Positions 1 to 4,782 of a DNA stretch of 5,243 bases are shown here, piece after piece; positions within the stretch are counted from its first letter, which is position 1; the number at the start of each line of letters is the position of its first letter. Both the position numbers and the translations under genes were made by a program. Source of the stretch: Candidatus Woesearchaeota archaeon. Its GTDB lineage: Archaea > Nanobdellota > Nanobdellia > Woesearchaeales > GW2011-AR4. The stretch spans positions 12,651-17,893 of the forward strand of contig DUHN01000070.1 of the NCBI GenBank assembly GCA_013330825.1. Reading direction: 5' to 3'. The notes beneath the pieces were generated by a model, which did no database searches, was not told the origin of the DNA, and worked only from the letters and a program-made list of their open reading frames with translations.

Positions 1-388
1 GGAGCCCCTGCCGTGACAGCGCGCGGATGGCCGCCTGCGCGCCCGGCCCTGGCGTGTTGGGGCCGTTATGGCCTCCCGGAGCCTTGATCTTGATGTGGAT
101 GCCGGTAATGCCCTTGTCCCGTGCTTCCTCCGCAACCCTCTTTGAGGCCATCATGGCAGCGGTGGGGGAGCTTTCCATGCGGTCGCTCTTGACCACCATG
201 CCGCCGGAGACTTTGGTGATGGTCTCGGAGCCGGTGATGTCCGTCACGTGGATGATCGTGTTGTTGTAGGACGAAAAGATATGGCAGATGCCCCATCGCA
301 CGCCCTCGTCCCCGGTCTGCAGGCGCTGCGGGTTCTCCCTCGGCACGCGCGAGTGGCGCGGCGGCCCTCTTCCTGATGATGGTCTCAT
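1..388 (-). CDS. rps11: 30S ribosomal protein uS11, 3' end missing
   Basis: This is the small-subunit platform protein uS11, which binds 16S rRNA near the decoding centre. The frame translates to 129 residues before leaving the left edge. It shows the family core: [20 protein letters not shown] at about residues 31-50, then [10 protein letters not shown] and [10 protein letters not shown], then the HIKIKAPGG and [20 protein letters not shown] stretches. Only the short basic C-terminal tail is missing. The ATG overlaps the uS4 stop as ATGA, and a G-rich tract (GGGGGGAAGG) just upstream can serve as ribosome binding site, so the two are translationally coupled. This start gives a roughly 30-residue basic N-terminal extension, longer than usual. 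A GTG at 346 (residue 15) is an alternative start: codons 2-7 end mostly in A, whereas the codons after them end almost uniformly in G or C. Confidence 0.95.
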   Translation of the reverse strand, partial: MRPSSGRGPPRHSRVPRENPQRLQTGDEGVRWGICHIFSSYNNTIIHVTDITGSETITKVSGGMVVKSDRMESSPTAAMMASKRVAEEARDKGITGIHIKIKAPGGHNGPNTPGPGAQAAIRALSRQGL

Positions 389-990
389 CGCCTTCCCCCC
401 CTGCGGTCGCCAAAGCGCCCTCTCGGGCGCCTGCCGAAGCGCCGCATTTCAGTCTGCGGCCTCTTCTTGGGCTTGCCCTTGGGAACGGCAATCTCGGCAT
501 GGCCTTCCTTCCTGAACGGAGAATCGTCGGCATATTTCACCGCCGCCTCCTCTGAGATGCTGACCATGTAGGAAGGGACGGTGATCTTCCTGTCCCCTAC
601 GGAAATGTGCTCGTGGGTGATGAACTGCCGTGCCTGGTCCATGCTCTTCGCGAGGCTCTTCCTCACGACCACCGTCTGCAGCCTGCGTTCCATGAGATCC
701 TTGAGCGCGATGCCCAGCGCGTCGTCCAGCTTCGCGCCCTGCTTGAGTATGCCGAGGCCGACGAGCTTGGCGACGAACGCTTCCTTGTCCGCGTCCGTGG
801 CCTTCACGGAGCCGATGAGCCCCTTCGTCTGCTCGAAGTACTTCTTGAGCTGGGCGTTCATCTTCCACAGCTCCTTCTTGCGCTGCATGCCGTATGCGGC
901 CAGCAGCTCCGTCTCCACGGCCATCCTGGCCTCCTGCCAGGGATGCAGCGGCCTGCTCCACTTCTTCTTCAATCGCCTCGGGTCGCCCAT
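385..990 (-). CDS. rps4: 30S ribosomal protein uS4, archaeal type
   Basis: This 201-residue primary 16S rRNA-binding protein belongs to the archaeal/eukaryotic branch of uS4 (Rps9e-like). The N-terminus [18 protein letters not shown] matches that branch and lacks the bacterial zinc-binding N-terminus. The S4 RNA-binding domain covers about residues 101-165, with the signature [20 protein letters not shown] followed by [20 protein letters not shown]. The C-terminal 30 residues are rich in Arg and Gly ([19 protein letters not shown]), a typical rRNA-binding tail. The ATG lies 3 nt after the uS13 stop, with AGGA 8 nt upstream inside the end of uS13. The stop overlaps the uS11 start by 4 nt. It is the middle gene of a compact operon driven from upstream of uS13. 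Confidence 0.97.
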   Translation of the reverse strand: MGDPRRLKKKWSRPLHPWQEARMAVETELLAAYGMQRKKELWKMNAQLKKYFEQTKGLIGSVKATDADKEAFVAKLVGLGILKQGAKLDDALGIALKDLMERRLQTVVVRKSLAKSMDQARQFITHEHISVGDRKITVPSYMVSISEEAAVKYADDSPFRKEGHAEIAVPKGKPKKRPQTEMRRFGRRPRGRFGDRRGGRR

Positions 991-993
991 GCG

Positions 994-1476
994 TTACATC
1001 CTGCCGGACCTAGCCTCGGGGTTCTTCTTGACCCCTAATACCTTGCCCTTGTTCTTCCTGAAATTTGACTTGGTGCGCTGGCCCCTCACGGGCTGGCCCA
1101 TGGAATGGCGGATGCCCCTATAGCAGCGCATCTTCTTGAGCATCTTGATGTCGTTGTCATGCGTGAAGAGGAGGTTTGAGGTGATGAGGTGCTTGTTTGT
1201 CCCGTCATCCTTGTCTTTCCTCCGGTTGAACATCCAGGCCGGGAAGCCGAACTTGCCGGGGTTGGTGACGACCTCGTCCAACTTCTTCACCTGGGCATCG
1301 TTGAGGTAGCCGGCCTTCAGGGCCTTATCCACCCCTGCCATGGCGCACACCGCGTTCGAGAACATGACATCCACTCCCCTGATCTTGCGCAGCGCCTCGA
1401 GGATGGCCTTCCTGCCGTCCAGGTCGGTATTGGCCACACGCACGAAATACTTGAGTTCCTGCTTCTGCTCTGCCAT
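994..1476 (-). CDS. rps13: 30S ribosomal protein uS13
   Basis: This 160-residue small-subunit head protein contacts 16S rRNA and the large subunit in an intersubunit bridge. Family features in order are FVRVANTDLDGRK (11-23), a helix-two-turns-helix region with KIRGVDVMFSNAVCAMAGVD (31-50), PAWMFNRRKD (79-88), HLITSNLLF (96-104), and the C-terminal CYRGIRHSMGQPVRGQRTKS (118-137), the most conserved part. The frame is open 24 codons further upstream, but the earlier ATG at 1548 would place the leader hairpin inside the coding region and add residues unlike the family, so the ATG at 1476 is preferred. No strong Shine-Dalgarno sequence is seen before it, only a weak AGGCAGA. It is first in the uS13-uS4-uS11 order typical of archaea. 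An archaeal TATA box lies about 120 nt upstream. Confidence 0.96.
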   Translation of the reverse strand: MAEQKQELKYFVRVANTDLDGRKAILEALRKIRGVDVMFSNAVCAMAGVDKALKAGYLNDAQVKKLDEVVTNPGKFGFPAWMFNRRKDKDDGTNKHLITSNLLFTHDNDIKMLKKMRCYRGIRHSMGQPVRGQRTKSNFRKNKGKVLGVKKNPEARSGRM

Positions 1477-1527
1477 ATTGCTCTGCCTGTGAATGATGTA
1501 CCCGACAAAAGAATTACGTTTCCGTAA

Positions 1528-1577
1528 CCCTAAACTCGCACGTCCCAACCCTCGGTTGGCGCACTCGGGCTTTAGGG
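1528..1577 (-). promoter_or_regulatory. Imperfect hairpin in the ribosomal operon leader
   Basis: Seven base pairs (CCCTAAA 1528-1534 with TTTAGGG 1571-1577) enclose an irregular 10/11-nt internal region. This is capped by a perfect six-pair stem (CCAACC 1545-1550, GGTTGG 1554-1559) with a 3-nt loop. It lies between the TATA box at 1595-1602 and uS13. The usual TATA-to-start distance puts transcription start near 1572, so the outermost pairs could fall at or just before the first transcribed base. It may be an mRNA 5' structure for autogenous control by a ribosomal protein, or a DNA-level operator. I do not recognise it as a known leader class. Confidence 0.45.
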
Positions 1578-1594
1578 GAGGGGGTTCGGGGTCA

Positions 1595-1602
1595 TTTATA
1601 AA
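1595..1602 (-). promoter_or_regulatory. TATA box for the uS13-uS4-uS11 operon
   Basis: TTTATAAA matches the archaeal TBP site and lies upstream of the first ribosomal gene, at the junction between GC-rich and AT-rich sequence. Start of transcription is expected about 25 nt further along the minus strand, near 1572, giving a leader of roughly 100 nt. The octamer is its own reverse complement, so orientation comes from the gene position and not from the box itself. Confidence 0.7.
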
Positions 1603-1616
1603 GGTTGCTGATTTTT

Positions 1617-1631
1617 GAGTGTTCTACACTC
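1617..1631. repeat. Short inverted repeat GAGTG-TTCTA-CACTC
   Basis: Five base pairs are separated by 5 nt in the AT-rich spacer between the two divergent promoters. It lies 14 nt upstream of the ribosomal TATA box, so an activator or repressor could bind there. An arm this short can arise by chance, and no second copy is seen. The rest of the spacer (1632-1710) is AT-rich and holds no gene I can support. Confidence 0.2.
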
Positions 1632-1710
1632 TTTAAAGTTCAGATTATAACTTATTTATTTTTAATATAGAAATTAAAATTCACACCACTGGACATCTGT
1701 CTAACAAAAG

Positions 1711-1718
1711 TTTATAAA
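1711..1718 (+). promoter_or_regulatory. TATA box for the PRTase-DprA operon
   Basis: TTTATAAA is preceded by the purine-rich AACAAAAG, which resembles a TFB recognition element. The expected transcription start is near 1740, giving a leader of under 20 nt. The same octamer occurs before the ribosomal operon, and a close relative precedes the tRNA gene. Confidence 0.7.
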
Positions 1719-1721
1719 TGT

Positions 1722-1754
1722 CCTAATATATTACGAATTTACTAATATATTAGG
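1722..1754. promoter_or_regulatory. Twin-palindrome operator over the island promoter
   Basis: A perfect 12-bp inverted repeat (CCTAATATATTA at 1722-1733, TAATATATTAGG at 1743-1754) has a 9-nt spacer. Each arm contains the self-complementary 10-mer TAATATATTA, at 1724-1733 and 1743-1752, so the element is also a direct repeat with a 19-bp period, close to two helical turns. It covers the predicted start site (about 1740) and ends 4 nt before the ATG. A dimeric regulator bound here would block transcription. This fits autoregulation of a toxin-antitoxin-type operon, but no DNA-binding regulator besides the two island proteins is in view. As RNA only part of it would be transcribed, so a DNA role is more likely. 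A partial match, TAATATAG, is at 1663-1670. Confidence 0.6.
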
Positions 1755-1758
1755 GAAA

Positions 1759-2343
1759 ATGGAATCTCAACCAATATACTACCCTCAATTTTATGGAGAC
1801 CTTAAACAAGTAGTGTTTGCCCCTCAACTTTACATTAATACTAAACAAACACGAGAAACTGGAAAGAAAGATCCATATTCCCAAAAAATTTACTTTTCCA
1901 AACCAAAATGGAAAGAAAATCATACCAACTATTTTGTCCCAAAAATGATAGATTTATTTGAAAAAATAAAATCTAATGTTCCCAAACCAAAATTTATTTT
2001 GACCTTACCTTCACATGAAAAAGATAGTAAATGTTCCCAGACAATGGTAGGAGTTGCTCAAAAACTAGCAACACATCTTAAAATTGAGTATGTAGATGCA
2101 CTAGATCGTTGCAAGACCATCAAAAAAAGCACTGACACGGAAACTGTTGAAGAGAGACTCAAGAATGTTAAGGATTCATTGAAAGTTAACAACAAGTTCG
2201 TCGAAAAGTTAAAACAATCGGATAACGTACTGATTTTGGATGATGTCAAAACAACAGGCATCTCAATGATGGAAGCAACTAAAGTGCTAAAAGAAATAGG
2301 CATTAAATCAGTTACTTGTTTGGCTTTTGGAATAAACGCTTAG
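1759..2343 (+). CDS. ComF-like phosphoribosyltransferase; possible ShosT-type toxin
   Basis: This 194-residue predicted cytoplasmic protein has a type I phosphoribosyltransferase fold. The PRPP-binding loop is clear: VLILDDVKTTGIS at 157-169, with the acidic pair D161-D162 and T165-T166-G167. ComF-like features precede it: ILTLPSHEKDSKCSQTMVGV (80-99) at the position of the ComF PVP loop, and EERLKNVKDSLKV (131-143) matching the family eR..Nv..af.v motif. The four-cysteine zinc ribbon usual at the ComFC N-terminus is absent; only C92 and C118 occur. Residues 1-60 resemble nothing I know. Translation starts at an ATG preceded by AGGG. It is followed after 8 nt by a dprA-like gene. Known context: in ShosTA defence systems a PRTase toxin is paired with a DprA-like antitoxin in this order. 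Inference: either a ShosT-like toxin or a ComF-like helper of DNA uptake. The substrate base is unknown. Confidence 0.8.
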   Translation: MESQPIYYPQFYGDLKQVVFAPQLYINTKQTRETGKKDPYSQKIYFSKPKWKENHTNYFVPKMIDLFEKIKSNVPKPKFILTLPSHEKDSKCSQTMVGVAQKLATHLKIEYVDALDRCKTIKKSTDTETVEERLKNVKDSLKVNNKFVEKLKQSDNVLILDDVKTTGISMMEATKVLKEIGIKSVTCLAFGINA

Positions 2344-2347
2344 GTGG
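2343..2347 (+). promoter_or_regulatory. Ribosome binding site deciding the DprA start
   Basis: GGTGG begins on the last base of the PRTase stop codon and sits 4 nt before the ATG at 2352. It supports that start over the in-frame ATG at 2316, which would overlap the PRTase gene and add 12 residues foreign to the family. It also suggests coupled translation of the pair. Confidence 0.55.
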
Positions 2348-2351
2348 CAAA

Positions 2352-3293
2352 ATGGAATTCAACCGAGAAGAAATACTGTTGTGGTTCAAATTAAGTCAAG
2401 TTCCGAAACTTGGACCTGTAAAGCTATTAGCACTCTTTACGTTGTTCGGCAACATCCAAAAAATCTTCAAAGCTGATAAGGAACTTCTTCTGAAAAGTAG
2501 AATATTTAACATAGAGATGATCAGTGAACTAGAAAAAATAAAAAATGCATCTGACGACAACTTTTTTAGGGCGATAGATGAATGCATCTCCAATGATATT
2601 GCTGTCCTCCCAATTATTTCCAACAAATACCCCCTAAATCTTAAAAGAATGCCTTACCCGCCAAAATCATTATTCCTTAAGGGGAATGTCTCCCTCTTAG
2701 AATCAAATGCCGTGGCAGTTGTAGGAACTAGGCATCCTTCCGAAGAAGCTTTAAAATGGACGTTTAAAAATTCAAAAATACTTGCCGAGAATAACTTTAC
2801 AGTGATTAGTGGAGGAGCCATCGGGGTAGACACTGCTGCACACCAAGGAGCTTTAGAAGCCTCCGGCGGCAAAACCATCGCAGTACTCGGAACTGGTTTT
2901 TTTAAAAAATATCCGGAAGAGAACCTACCTCTCTTTGAAAAAATTGAAAAAAACGATGGATTGTTAATTAGCGAACATCTCCCTAATTTTCCTGGGTCAA
3001 GGTTCTCCCTTTTACAGAGAAACAGAATAACTTCCGGTCTTTCGCAAGGTTTGGTCATGGTTGCAAGTGGTGGAAAGGGCGGAGCAATGGTTCAAACTAA
3101 AATCGCATTTGACCAAAAAATACCAATCTTTTGCCCTTCGCTATCACTAAATTTGCAGCCTAACGAAGGAGTAAAAGAAGTCATTGAAAAATTTGGCGGA
3201 AAAGAAATATTCACTATCGAAGAAGTAATTCTGTTCTTATCGAGAGACATTAATAAAACCAAAGGAAACCTGGAACAATTCATTAATCCTTGA
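2352..3293 (+). CDS. dprA: DprA/Smf-family protein; possible ShosA-type antitoxin
   Basis: This 313-residue member of the DprA/Smf (SLOG-superfamily Rossmann) family is related to proteins that bind single-stranded DNA and load RecA. The N-terminal helix-hairpin-helix region has LSQVPKLGPVKLLALFTLFG (14-33). The family YP...pP..Lf.kG segment is at 93-111. The Rossmann core shows VAVVGTR (121-127), SGGAIGVDTAAHQGAL (153-168), GGKTIAVLGTG (172-182), YP (187-188), SEHLP (207-211), QRNRITSGLSQG (222-233) and SGGKGGAMVQTKIAF (239-253). Nucleotide or ssDNA binding is therefore likely kept. The C-terminal winged helix of longer DprA proteins is not recognisable: only about 30 residues follow the core. 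Second gene of the island operon, 8 nt after the PRTase. As ShosA homologue it would neutralise the PRTase; as classical DprA it would handle incoming ssDNA for recombination. Neighbours show no ComEC, pilus or recA gene. The family call is firm, the role is not. Confidence 0.9.
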   Translation: MEFNREEILLWFKLSQVPKLGPVKLLALFTLFGNIQKIFKADKELLLKSRIFNIEMISELEKIKNASDDNFFRAIDECISNDIAVLPIISNKYPLNLKRMPYPPKSLFLKGNVSLLESNAVAVVGTRHPSEEALKWTFKNSKILAENNFTVISGGAIGVDTAAHQGALEASGGKTIAVLGTGFFKKYPEENLPLFEKIEKNDGLLISEHLPNFPGSRFSLLQRNRITSGLSQGLVMVASGGKGGAMVQTKIAFDQKIPIFCPSLSLNLQPNEGVKEVIEKFGGKEIFTIEEVILFLSRDINKTKGNLEQFINP

Positions 3294-3308
3294 TGTCTTT
3301 ATCTACTC

Positions 3309-4511
3309 CTATGCCTTCGCATTCTTCCTCACCATCCACTTGAACACGATGGGGGCAACAAACGTGCTCACCAGCGCAACCGTGATGATGGCGGTGAAGA
3401 TGTCCACGGTGATGATGCGGTGCTGCAAGGCAAGGGTGGCGATGACTAGCTCCGTGTCCCCTTTCGGCAGCACGCCCCAGCCGACGATCAGGCCTTCCCT
3501 AAACGTGCCTTTGCCCAGCAGCACGCCGATGACCGTGCCCGCCAGGGTGCCGCCGATGTCGATGGCGATCAGCACGAGGATAAGCGCCATGTTGGAGGAG
3601 ATGGAGCCGAGGTCCATCTTCAGGCCGACGGCGACGAAGAACAGCGGGATCAAAAATCCGAAGGCGATGGCGTGCAGGGAATGGGACAGCTCGTTGCGCC
3701 TCCACGGCTTGAGGCCGCCTTCCTTCAGGAGCGTCTGCCGCACAAGGGCCCCGGCGATCAGCGCCCCGATCAGCGAGCCGATTCCCAGCAGGTCCGAGAC
3801 ATAGGCCATCAGCAGGACAATGACCAAGGCCCCCATGAACAGGCTGGATTGGGACTGCTCGCGCTCGAACAGCTTCAGGATGACGGGGATGAAGAGCAGC
3901 CTGAAGAGGAACACCAGCATGATGAAGATCAGGGCGGAGAGCACGAACATCGGCAGGTCAGCGGCGCCAAGCGAGGCCGACTGCACCACGATGAGGATGG
4001 AGCTGACGAGCAGGAGCTCGAAGAGGTCGTCCACCATGCCGGATGTGATGATGAGGCTGCCGATCCTGCTCCGCAGCATCTTGGCCTCGTCCAGGATGTC
4101 CAGGGTTATGGCCTGCGAGCTGACGGAGACCGAGATGCCGATGATGAGGGAGACGATATCATTGAAGCCGAAAACATAGCGCGCGACCAGATAGCCGATG
4201 AAGAGGGGGATGACGGTGTTGAAGACGGCGATGTACGCGGACGTTCTCATGTTCTTCCTGACGCCGCGCAGGTTCAATTCAAGGCCGATGAAGAAGAACA
4301 GGAGGATGATGCCGATGTTCGTGATGTAGGAGAAGGCGGCGTCGATGTCGCTGCTGTACAGCACCCCCTTGAGGAAAGGGATGCCCAGCACGATTCCCGC
4401 GAGGAGCTGGCCGATCACCCGCGGCAGCCGGAAGTAATGGAACAGCTCGGCGAGGGCGTATGCCAGCACCAGTGCCAGCAGGGTGAAGAGGAGGGCGTTT
4501 GCCACAATCAC
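3309..4511 (-). CDS. CPA2-type Na+/H+ (or K+/H+) antiporter
   Basis: This 400-residue polytopic inner-membrane protein belongs to the Kef/NapA-like monovalent cation/proton antiporters. Family marks are LPRVIGQLLAGIVLG (29-43), LFFFIGLELNLRGVRKN (71-87), the unwound-helix segment SVSVSSQAITLDIL (127-140), the ion-binding pair D161-D162 in SGMVDDLFELLL, GSLIGALIAGALV (245-257), PLFFVAVGLKMDL (289-301) and GWGVLPKGDTELVIA (345-359) with K350 at the conserved basic position. The DD pair suggests electrogenic exchange, as in NapA. It is a minimal transporter: the C-terminal TrkA-N domain of KefB/KefC is absent. The start is GTG; a second in-frame GTG two codons later (4505) better matches the TATA spacing. 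It is convergent with the dprA-like gene, the stop codons being 15 nt apart, and no clear terminator lies between them. Confidence 0.93.
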   Translation of the reverse strand: MIVANALLFTLLALVLAYALAELFHYFRLPRVIGQLLAGIVLGIPFLKGVLYSSDIDAAFSYITNIGIILLFFFIGLELNLRGVRKNMRTSAYIAVFNTVIPLFIGYLVARYVFGFNDIVSLIIGISVSVSSQAITLDILDEAKMLRSRIGSLIITSGMVDDLFELLLVSSILIVVQSASLGAADLPMFVLSALIFIMLVFLFRLLFIPVILKLFEREQSQSSLFMGALVIVLLMAYVSDLLGIGSLIGALIAGALVRQTLLKEGGLKPWRRNELSHSLHAIAFGFLIPLFFVAVGLKMDLGSISSNMALILVLIAIDIGGTLAGTVIGVLLGKGTFREGLIVGWGVLPKGDTELVIATLALQHRIITVDIFTAIITVALVSTFVAPIVFKWMVRKNAKA

Positions 4512-4526
4512 CCCATTGACTTTGGC

Positions 4527-4534
4527 TTTATAAT
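4527..4534 (-). promoter_or_regulatory. Probable TATA box for the antiporter
   Basis: On the minus strand TTATAAAG lies within an AT-rich patch (ATAAAATTATAAAG, 4539 to 4526) ahead of the antiporter. Its centre is about 25 nt from the GTG at 4505 and about 20 nt from the GTG at 4511, so the mRNA is probably leaderless. No separate Shine-Dalgarno sequence is visible apart from a GGGG touching the start codon. Confidence 0.5.
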
Positions 4535-4620
4535 TTTATGTCTTAACCGTGGAGAGATGCTATGGAAGGAATAACTGAAACACAAGCTTCGCTCAAAACA
4601 CCTTCTCAAGGGAAGAAGAG

Positions 4621-4737
4621 GGCGGCTGGCGAGAATCGAACTCGCGCTACAGGATGTCTTTAGCGGAGCTAAAGACCCAGGGAAGGACCCCTTTCCGCTG
4701 CCACAGTCCTGGGTTCTGCCATTAAACTACAGCCGCC
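4621..4737 (-). tRNA. tRNA-His (anticodon GTG) with intron
   Basis: Exon 1 is 4701-4737 and exon 2 is 4621-4655, giving a mature length of 72 nt. The acceptor stem GCGGCTG/CAGCCGC is extended by an encoded G-1 (4737) opposite C73 (4621), the identity pair of tRNA-His. The D-arm is GTTT/GAAC with GG in the loop. The anticodon stem CAGGA/TCCTG is perfect, with loop CTGTGG plus A38 and anticodon GTG at 4704-4702. The T-arm is GCGAG-TTCGATT-CTCGC. CCA is not encoded and must be added by nucleotidyltransferase. A TATA box sits about 25 nt upstream. The downstream minus-strand sequence has CTCTTCTTCCC and later TTTT (4595-4598), possible termination signals. The stretch from 4512 to 4620 holds no gene I support. 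Confidence 0.95.
4656..4700 (-). other. tRNA-His intron, 45 nt, between positions 37 and 38
   Basis: The canonical archaeal location follows from the perfect anticodon stem left after removal. A bulge-helix-bulge can be drawn. An outer helix pairs intron AGCGG (4699-4695) with CCGCT (4666-4662). The 3-nt bulge GG^C carries the 5' cut. A central 4-bp helix pairs CTGT (nt 32-35) with AAAG, including one G34-A mismatch. The 3-nt bulge AC^A carries the 3' cut, and the anticodon stem closes the motif. The splicing endonuclease EndA would cut both bulges. The intron also contains a competing perfect 9-bp hairpin at 4656-4676. Confidence 0.85.
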
Positions 4738-4761
4738 ATGCGGCGGAGAAGAGACGGTTCA

Positions 4762-4769
4762 ATTATAAA
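4762..4769 (-). promoter_or_regulatory. TATA box for tRNA-His
   Basis: On the minus strand this reads TTTATAAT, centred about 28 nt before the first tRNA base, which puts the start near 4740. It stands out as AT-rich within a GC-rich gap between the membrane-protein stop codon and the tRNA. Confidence 0.7.
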
Positions 4770-4782
4770 GATTATGGCGCCT

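Larger units (their letters stand above)
1603..3293. other. AT-rich genomic island, probably acquired
   Basis: Composition changes sharply here. The line at 1981-2040 is 33% GC, while the line at 3661-3720 in the neighbouring antiporter gene is 67%. The ribosomal genes on the other side are also GC-rich with mostly G/C third codon positions. The island begins just beyond the ribosomal promoter and ends with the DprA stop codon, 15 nt before the end of the convergent antiporter gene. It carries only the PRTase-DprA operon and about 150 nt of upstream sequence. No integrase, transposase, terminal repeat or tRNA junction was found at its edges, so how it arrived is unknown. Its archaeal TATA box suggests an AT-rich archaeal donor or long residence; that is inference. 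Confidence 0.7.

Noticed and set aside
66..533. Minus-strand frame of 155 codons across uS4 and uS11
   Set aside because: It is in the wrong frame relative to both genes, and its sequence is low-complexity Arg/Gly/Ala/His with no ribosomal motif.
581..1527. Several plus-strand open frames of 112-180 codons
   Set aside because: They are antisense to uS4 and uS13, show no family features, and result from high GC at third codon positions.
1528..1577. H/ACA guide RNA or a mini-tRNA
   Set aside because: There is no ACA box after either strand's stem, the upper stem is too short for the archaeal H/ACA kink-turn layout, and there is no tRNA arm set despite the 7-bp closing stem.
1528..1577. Intrinsic terminator
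   Set aside because: No T-run follows on either strand, and no gene ends here.
3294..3308. Terminator or attachment site between the convergent genes
   Set aside because: Only 15 nt separate the stops, with no hairpin, no long T-run and no repeat matching the island's left edge.
3672..4574. Plus-strand open frame of 300 codons, rich in Gln, Asp and Glu
   Set aside because: It lies antisense to the antiporter, whose membrane motifs are clear; the odd composition is the mirror of hydrophobic codons in GC-rich DNA.
4562..4663. Short plus-strand frame starting ATGGAAGGAATAAC
   Set aside because: It runs into the antisense of the tRNA-His gene and has no promoter or ribosome binding site of its own.
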